64,000 nucleotides of DNA, taken from contig OZ018321.1 in NCBI GenBank assembly GCA_963969495.1, positions 71,056,286 through 71,120,285 on the forward strand, written 5' to 3'. Numbering within the stretch: the first letter of the stretch is position 1; the number at the start of each line of letters is the position of its first letter. Origin of the DNA: Ceratothoa steindachneri (lineage: Eukaryota > Arthropoda > Malacostraca > Isopoda > Cymothoidae). A program made the translations under genes and the position numbers. A model generated the notes under the pieces. That model saw only the letters and a list, made by a program, of their open reading frames with translations, made no database searches and had not been told where the DNA came from. Positions 57,876 to 64,000 of the stretch are shown piece by piece.

Positions 57876-60662
57876 TGACCTTCCTGGGAGTATAATAACA
57901 GGCAACAAAATTCAGATAAGGAGCGCTGACCTGGAAAGCCGCGGACACGAAAGTTTTGTTCTTGCCAACAATATACGCAATAGCCATAGTGAGTGTAGTT
58001 CTAGGGGACTCACTGGTATCATGCTGTAATCCTTGTCACTTAGTGACAGCAACTTTGTTGATGCCGATAATGATAATGATTAGAAGAATTATAATTAGTA
58101 CTAATGGAATTTTTCTTCTCATCCCGGACTTCTCCATACCTTCGATATGATTTAAATTAATTGTAATATGAGTTAGAGATAAATTATAGGTAGCAGATTA
58201 TTCTTTCTAGAATAAGATGATAATCAAATGAATGGTCTGCTCAAACTAAGCGTGGTGCTAACCGCACTAAGTATGTAGGGGAGGGGATTAAGGAAAACCT
58301 GAAGATATAGACTTGGAGTGAACTAGGGCGTAGTTTGTAAGGAGAGATCCGTAAAAAAAGTGCTCAAGCGAGAGAAAAGTAAAATGGGTAGAAAATACTT
58401 ATATAGCCGCAGAGGTTCGTGTGACATTTGGGTGGAGATGAAAGACTTCGGGTTTAGGGTATGGAGGGCAAAAAAACAAATCATCCAGATGTCAGTCATA
58501 CCAAGGTTGCTCCCAGTCATAAAAGTCAAGTTTGGTTGTTTGTTCTAGTATATAATAGTTATTTGCTATTAATTTATTGAATTTACGAAATTAGTTGAAT
58601 ACTGAGACAAGAAATAATTTTCCCATTATTAGAAGAAGTGGTGAGATATAGGTCAATTATTCATAGTGATAAATGGCGAGTACACATAAATCTGGCCAAT
58701 AATCATAATTACCAGCCTGTAGCCGTCAATCGCTGTTTGAATTTCGTTAATCGGTAAACAGGCGTTAATATACAACATATTTAATTGGATTGGGAAATAC
58801 ACAAGTCAAATTTAACGAGATACTTTTATGCAAACGAAAAATTATTCCAGGTTATTCATAATAGTTCACGTGCATAGTAAGAAATAAAGTGAACAAGTTA
58901 ATTAATTTGTGTAACTAAATTGCCACTCAATTTCCTTTTGAACAACTTAGCAAACCGTTCCGTTTCATAAAGAAGAAGATGAGGTATTTTTCTTATTTTC
59001 TTTAAATTATCTCTATTTTGGGGTTACTATTGATGACATGGTCAAATTGGGTTCTCTATTTTTGACAGGATCCCACTCTTTTTATTGACTCGTTTTTGCT
59101 ATTTGGAATCAAGTCTGTTAATATTCTTACTCATTGATGCTACATGGTGTAAGTAGCATGAAAATCAGTAAGATAATCTGTGTCTCCACTTGCCTGGTTT
59201 ACGAGCTTTGCTGAGCGATGAGAAATGAAGCGGTGATCTGAGCCATCTTTCCTCTTTCCGACAAAACCTAAGCAACGATAACATGGTTGCTACCTGAAAC
59301 TACTAGGCTGGTTTTTATTCGCCTGGTCGCGAATCTGTAAGTTACAATGTCGGTCCGTCGGATAGTAACCATTTTGCTTTTCAAAGAGTTTGGCAAAGGT
59401 TTGAAGGTCGTAAGGTCAGATGATAAGTTTGTTAATTGATACTACGTTTGTTATTTTTTTTCAAAAATATTGATATACTCGTAATTGAGAGCACGCGACT
59501 TAGGTCTGTTGCCTTTGTTAATTCATTTCGCAAAATGGTTGCGCAGTTTTATATAATACCAGAATTAAAAGTGGCTGACATTCAATCTATGGAGCATGAA
59601 TTATTAAAAGGTATGTAAGTATGGTTAATACTATTTACCTTTTTTATTATATTTACAATTAACTACACACTGGGAAACTCCAAGTAGAATTAAAATGGTG
59701 AATTTAATGTGCACTCTATGTAGTTTTACTTGAGTTCATTTGCCTTGGAAATTGCACCTAACACTCACTCATTTTTTGACGTTACCAACACCTCACTTAA
59801 ATTTACTCTTCTCTAATTAATTAAGGCAAAAAGAGCATTTAATGGCAACAAGGCAAAAAAATAAATAATTTATTTTGGCCAACAAAATAAATTAAATAAT
59901 TTTTTCATTAAGGGTTTTTTTTAGTTTTTTTTTTAACATATGGATAGTGTTTTAGCTTTAACTCTATCTTATTCTTCACTGTTTCTAACTCGAGTTTCAG
60001 ACATTATTTTTGCATATACATCTTGTATTTGTTGATGGTGAAGAAAAGTTTCTTAACGTAGATAGGAATTACAAGATAAAATTTCACTGCTGATGCTTAG
60101 CCATCTAGCTGAGACCAATGTAACTTTTCGGAGATTTTTTTAAAAGAAATAATATCGGGAAATACAATCCAGAAAGTTTCACCCATGATTAAATTAAATT
60201 TAAAAATTATCTAGCAATATATAGAGATGTATACCATACCTAAATTCCCTCTGCGATCCATTCTATGGGCAGAAAAATGCAATTAAGCGTCTACATATTC
60301 TAATGCTCAATATATTGTCTTGAAATCAACTCTAAACTATCCTAATGAATGAAGTTCATCTATTTATATTTCTGAACGCCATGGAAGGCAGGTCTTTTGC
60401 CCTACTTTCGATTTAAGACGAGAAGCCTCTACTTGATAATGAAATAAACAGGAAGTTCTGTATGACAGCATTATTGTGATTTTGTATGTGCATAATGATG
60501 TTGGTGAAAGAAACTGCCTGCGCGCATGCTTAAGATACCGACATGCTTATTGGGGGCAAACTCCCTCCTAGCGCCTAGATATTTTGTGACCACCCGCACT
60601 CAATACGAGTACAATCTTTACACAATTTTGTTACTCAAGATTAGAAATAGCTGTCTTTCCCA
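57876..60662. other. AT-rich spacer
   Basis: About 2.8 kb with no recognisable gene. Near 59343-59430 there is a worn stretch related to R1: TGTCGGTCCGTCGG and the R1 tail text TTTGAAGGTCGTAAGGTCA. That may be an R1 copy without its monomers. Confidence 0.5.
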
Positions 60663-61479
<817 letters not shown>

Positions 61480-61815
61480 TATTTAATTACCAGGCAATGG
61501 CTTCGCTACTAAGATAAATATTTAAAATCTGAAAAAAAGCAGCAATGGTTAAATTTTTAGAAATTTTCTGAACTTCACCATTTGTAATTCTTTGGGTTTT
61601 AAAAAATTCACAAAATTACGATACTTATATTTATTTCTTAACTTCATCATTTTGTTTTTGGATATTATAAAAAAATAATTAGAAATGACTTTAAAAAAAA
61701 ACAAGTCATAACCAAACTAAGATGAAATTATTATTCAAATACTCAAAAAATCTCCTTCTCAAATTATCGAGTTAGTGATGATGATGATGATGATGATGAT
61801 GATCATGATGATGTT
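61480..61815 (-). repeat. Dispersed repeat R2, inverted copy
   Basis: Reverse complement of 20195-20690: TTACCAGGCAATGGCTTCGC, then TTCTGAACTTCACCATTTGT, AATTCTTTGGGTTTT, ATACTTATATTTATTTCTTA, ending in a GATGAT run (61776-61812) that corresponds to the ATCATC run of the other copy. The GATGAT run is longer here. Confidence 0.78.
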
Positions 61816-62838
61816 AGAGAACCAGATTTCTATTTGAAATTATTCAAAATTTTGGACGCATAGATGGCGATCTCGTAATAATTTTAGGTGCCTCAGGCTA
61901 TCTTCATACGATCTATTTTTAAGTTCGATAAGTTATTTTGCCACCTAAACTCCTTTTCATGATTATGGTATTTAAAATGTGATAATTCATATTGTAATAA
62001 ATTCATACATCTGTCATGTTTTCGAGCATTCAACTAATCTAGGCAAACTTTTGCTGTTACTATAGTGTTTTGTTCTAGCATGGAGTTTTCCTCTATCAGC
62101 GATTTTGAAATTTTACAAAATAAGTCCATACTTGTATATTAAATAAAGCAAGAGTGCGAGAATAGTTCCAAGAGGAACGCCAACAATAACTAAAGGCTAC
62201 AAAGAACTATGTCCATTTAGAACAACTTGCTCTCCGCAGTTTTCCAGCTTGTATTCAATTCTTTTTAATACTGCTCAACATTCCGTGCGCCTTTAACTCT
62301 ATCAAAAGTCATTTTGGCAGAACGGTGTACAAAGCATTTTTAAAGTCAAATTAAAATACACCCACAGCATTAGCCTCTTAACAGGTTGTTTTTATTTCGT
62401 GGGGAAAAGATCAAACAAATTATTTAAGGATTTTGTAAATTTGCATTTCTTTTAATATACAGAGTAATTTCATTTTCAAGTATGTCGGAATTTAAAAGAA
62501 TAGTTTCTTCATTTAACTTTATTAAGTCATTTGTTGAACATAAATTAATTGTATCTTCGATGGTAAAATATTTTGCAAAATGTTAATTTCTTGTCTCTCC
62601 GACGTGATCTAAATTGTCACTAAAGCCTCCCTCGGCATCCTGGAGGGCACGGGTGCTCTCCCTAATTAGCATACGGTCATCTATATATCAATAAAATCGC
62701 CTAGGCTCTTAATTTTACAAAGGTGTTGGCTCCTTTTCATAATTCCTTTTGTAGTTAATATTTCAAGCTTGACAAAGGGACGATAATAAAGTGATCGGTT
62801 TCAGAATGTTATCAAATCAAATAAGTTCATTTATTAAA
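61816..62838. other. AT-rich spacer
   Basis: About 1 kb; no gene or repeat recognised. Confidence 0.5.
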
Positions 62839-62925
62839 TTTTTAGTCGCGGGCGACATTGTAACAACCGGTCGATCCTAGCGAAATTCGCAGCTCGTATG
62901 TTGTTTTACAAGCTCTTTTGAATTA
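62839..62925 (+). repeat. R1 head and part of one monomer
   Basis: Starts TTTTTAGTCGCGGGCGACA with the intact palindrome (62845-62856), goes through CGATCCTAGCGAAATTCG and TATGTTGTTTTACA to TTTTGAATTAT, then changes at once into the minisatellite. The break falls at nearly the same monomer position as the insertion at 12211. Confidence 0.75.
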
Positions 62926-64000
62926 TCACCTACACAACCTACACTACCACCACCACCAACAAAAAAAACAACATCAACACTTACACCACCACTTCAAAGT
63001 CTACCACCTATGTAGAACACCAATGCCTGCACCACCTACGCCTAAACCACCTAAACTTACACCACCTACGCCTACACCACCTACACCACACCAGCTACAA
63101 CACCACCACCCACACCACCTGCACCACCACCATCTACACCAACTACACCACACCATCTACATAAACACCACTTCAACCACCTATGCCACCTACACCACCG
63201 GAAGGTACACCACCACCACCAAATAAACTTAACCTACACTACCTAAAACACCACTACCTATACCTTCAACACCTACACTACCTGCACCGCCAACAGGTAC
63301 ACAACCACCTACAGTAAACCTTCACCACATACACCTACAACACATACACTACCTACACCACCGCCACCTACAACACATACACTACCTACACCACCGCCAC
63401 CTACAACACTACCACCTACACCTACGACACCTACAACATTGCTACCTACCACACCCTCGCCTACAAAACTGCAAACGCCACTACCACTGCCTACACCACC
63501 ATCGCCTACACTATCATTGACTACACCTACAACTCTACCACGATAACCAACACCACATACAAAACCAACACTTATACAATTAGTACCAACACCCCACCAC
63601 CTACAGTACCACCACAACCAGCTACAACACCACCGCCTCCTACACCACCGATACCTACACCACCACCATCTCCCCTATCACCACTTAGAGCACCTACTCC
63701 AACAACAACAACACCTACACTACCACAACCTACAGCACTACCACCTACAGCACTACCACCTACAACAGCACCACCTACACCACCACCCCATATACCGCAA
63801 AGACATACATCACATACACTACCATCAACTACACCATCTACAACACCGCCACATACTTCACTACCTGCTAAACCTCCACCACCTCCACCTCCACCACCTA
63901 CCCCACCAGTACCTACACCACTACCACCTATACCACCACCACCTATACCACCAAACCTATACCACCACCTACACCACCATCTACACCAATGCCACCTATA
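62926..64000 (+). repeat. CACCTA-rich, nearly G-free minisatellite
   Basis: More than 1 kb built from words such as CACCTACAC, CACCACCAC and CTACAACAC, with almost no G on this strand. It runs off the window edge. In one frame it would read as Pro-Pro-Thr repeats, but the frame is broken many times, there is no start context or domain, and I do not regard it as coding. Confidence 0.9.

Noticed and set aside
62918..63617. Proline/threonine- or glycine/valine-rich proteins on either strand of the minisatellite
   Set aside because: The frames only reflect the CACCTA repeat, shift frequently, and have no start context or folded domain.

Overview
The window looks like intergenic or heterochromatin-like DNA of an animal, most probably an arthropod; a crustacean is plausible but cannot be proven from this stretch. 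The grounds are an AT-rich background with GC-richer islands that coincide with transposons, long (TA)n runs, satellite blocks, and several eukaryotic transposon classes (gypsy-type LTR elements, two kinds of non-LTR LINE, Tc1 and mariner). I see no intact host gene, rRNA gene or convincing tRNA gene in 64 kb. Almost every recognisable reading frame is a decayed transposon gene. Layout, left to right: 1-720 GC-rich LTR-like fragment; 6563-11454 a plus-strand gypsy-type element with both LTRs and a deleted pol; 12048-13960 a tandem-repeat element (R1) split by an LTR-like insertion; 14338-16515 a DNA element with terminal inverted repeats around a decayed gene of an unnamed Cys-rich family; 18380-20110 a pentanucleotide satellite; 20195-20905 repeat R2 and 21096-21860 a second R1 array; 22926-24138 an LTR-like block holding eight 81-bp tandem units; 27691-29830 a Tc1 element split by a deleted mariner; 33640-36960 a minus-strand jockey-type LINE; 37870-39000 a second copy of the Cys-rich gene; 40605-41422 a possible solo LTR; 42229-52163 a minus-strand gypsy-type element with a LINE nested in its reverse transcriptase; 53060-54800 a third copy of the Cys-rich gene followed by a 101-bp inverted repeat; 57041-57875 a truncated second copy of the nested LINE; 60663-60799 (TA)n; 61480-61815 an inverted R2 copy; 62839-64000 an R1 head running into an almost G-free minisatellite. 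Three observations deserve most attention. First, the same decayed protein gene occurs three times (14.7-16.2, 37.9-39.0 and 53.1-54.8 kb). All three copies retain two aspartates in similar settings and an E-x-F-H motif; one copy sits symmetrically between 57-bp inverted repeats, and another has a related end downstream. This suggests a DNA transposon whose transposase I cannot place in a named superfamily. Second, the large minus-strand LTR element carries gypsy-type reverse transcriptase and RNase H but has its integrase upstream of the reverse transcriptase, the Ty1/copia-like pol order described for GMR1-like Ty3/gypsy elements. Third, insertions are nested in two places with readable junctions: mariner inside Tc1 at a TA, and a LINE inside gypsy pol. 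All calls are from reading the sequence; no database search was run.
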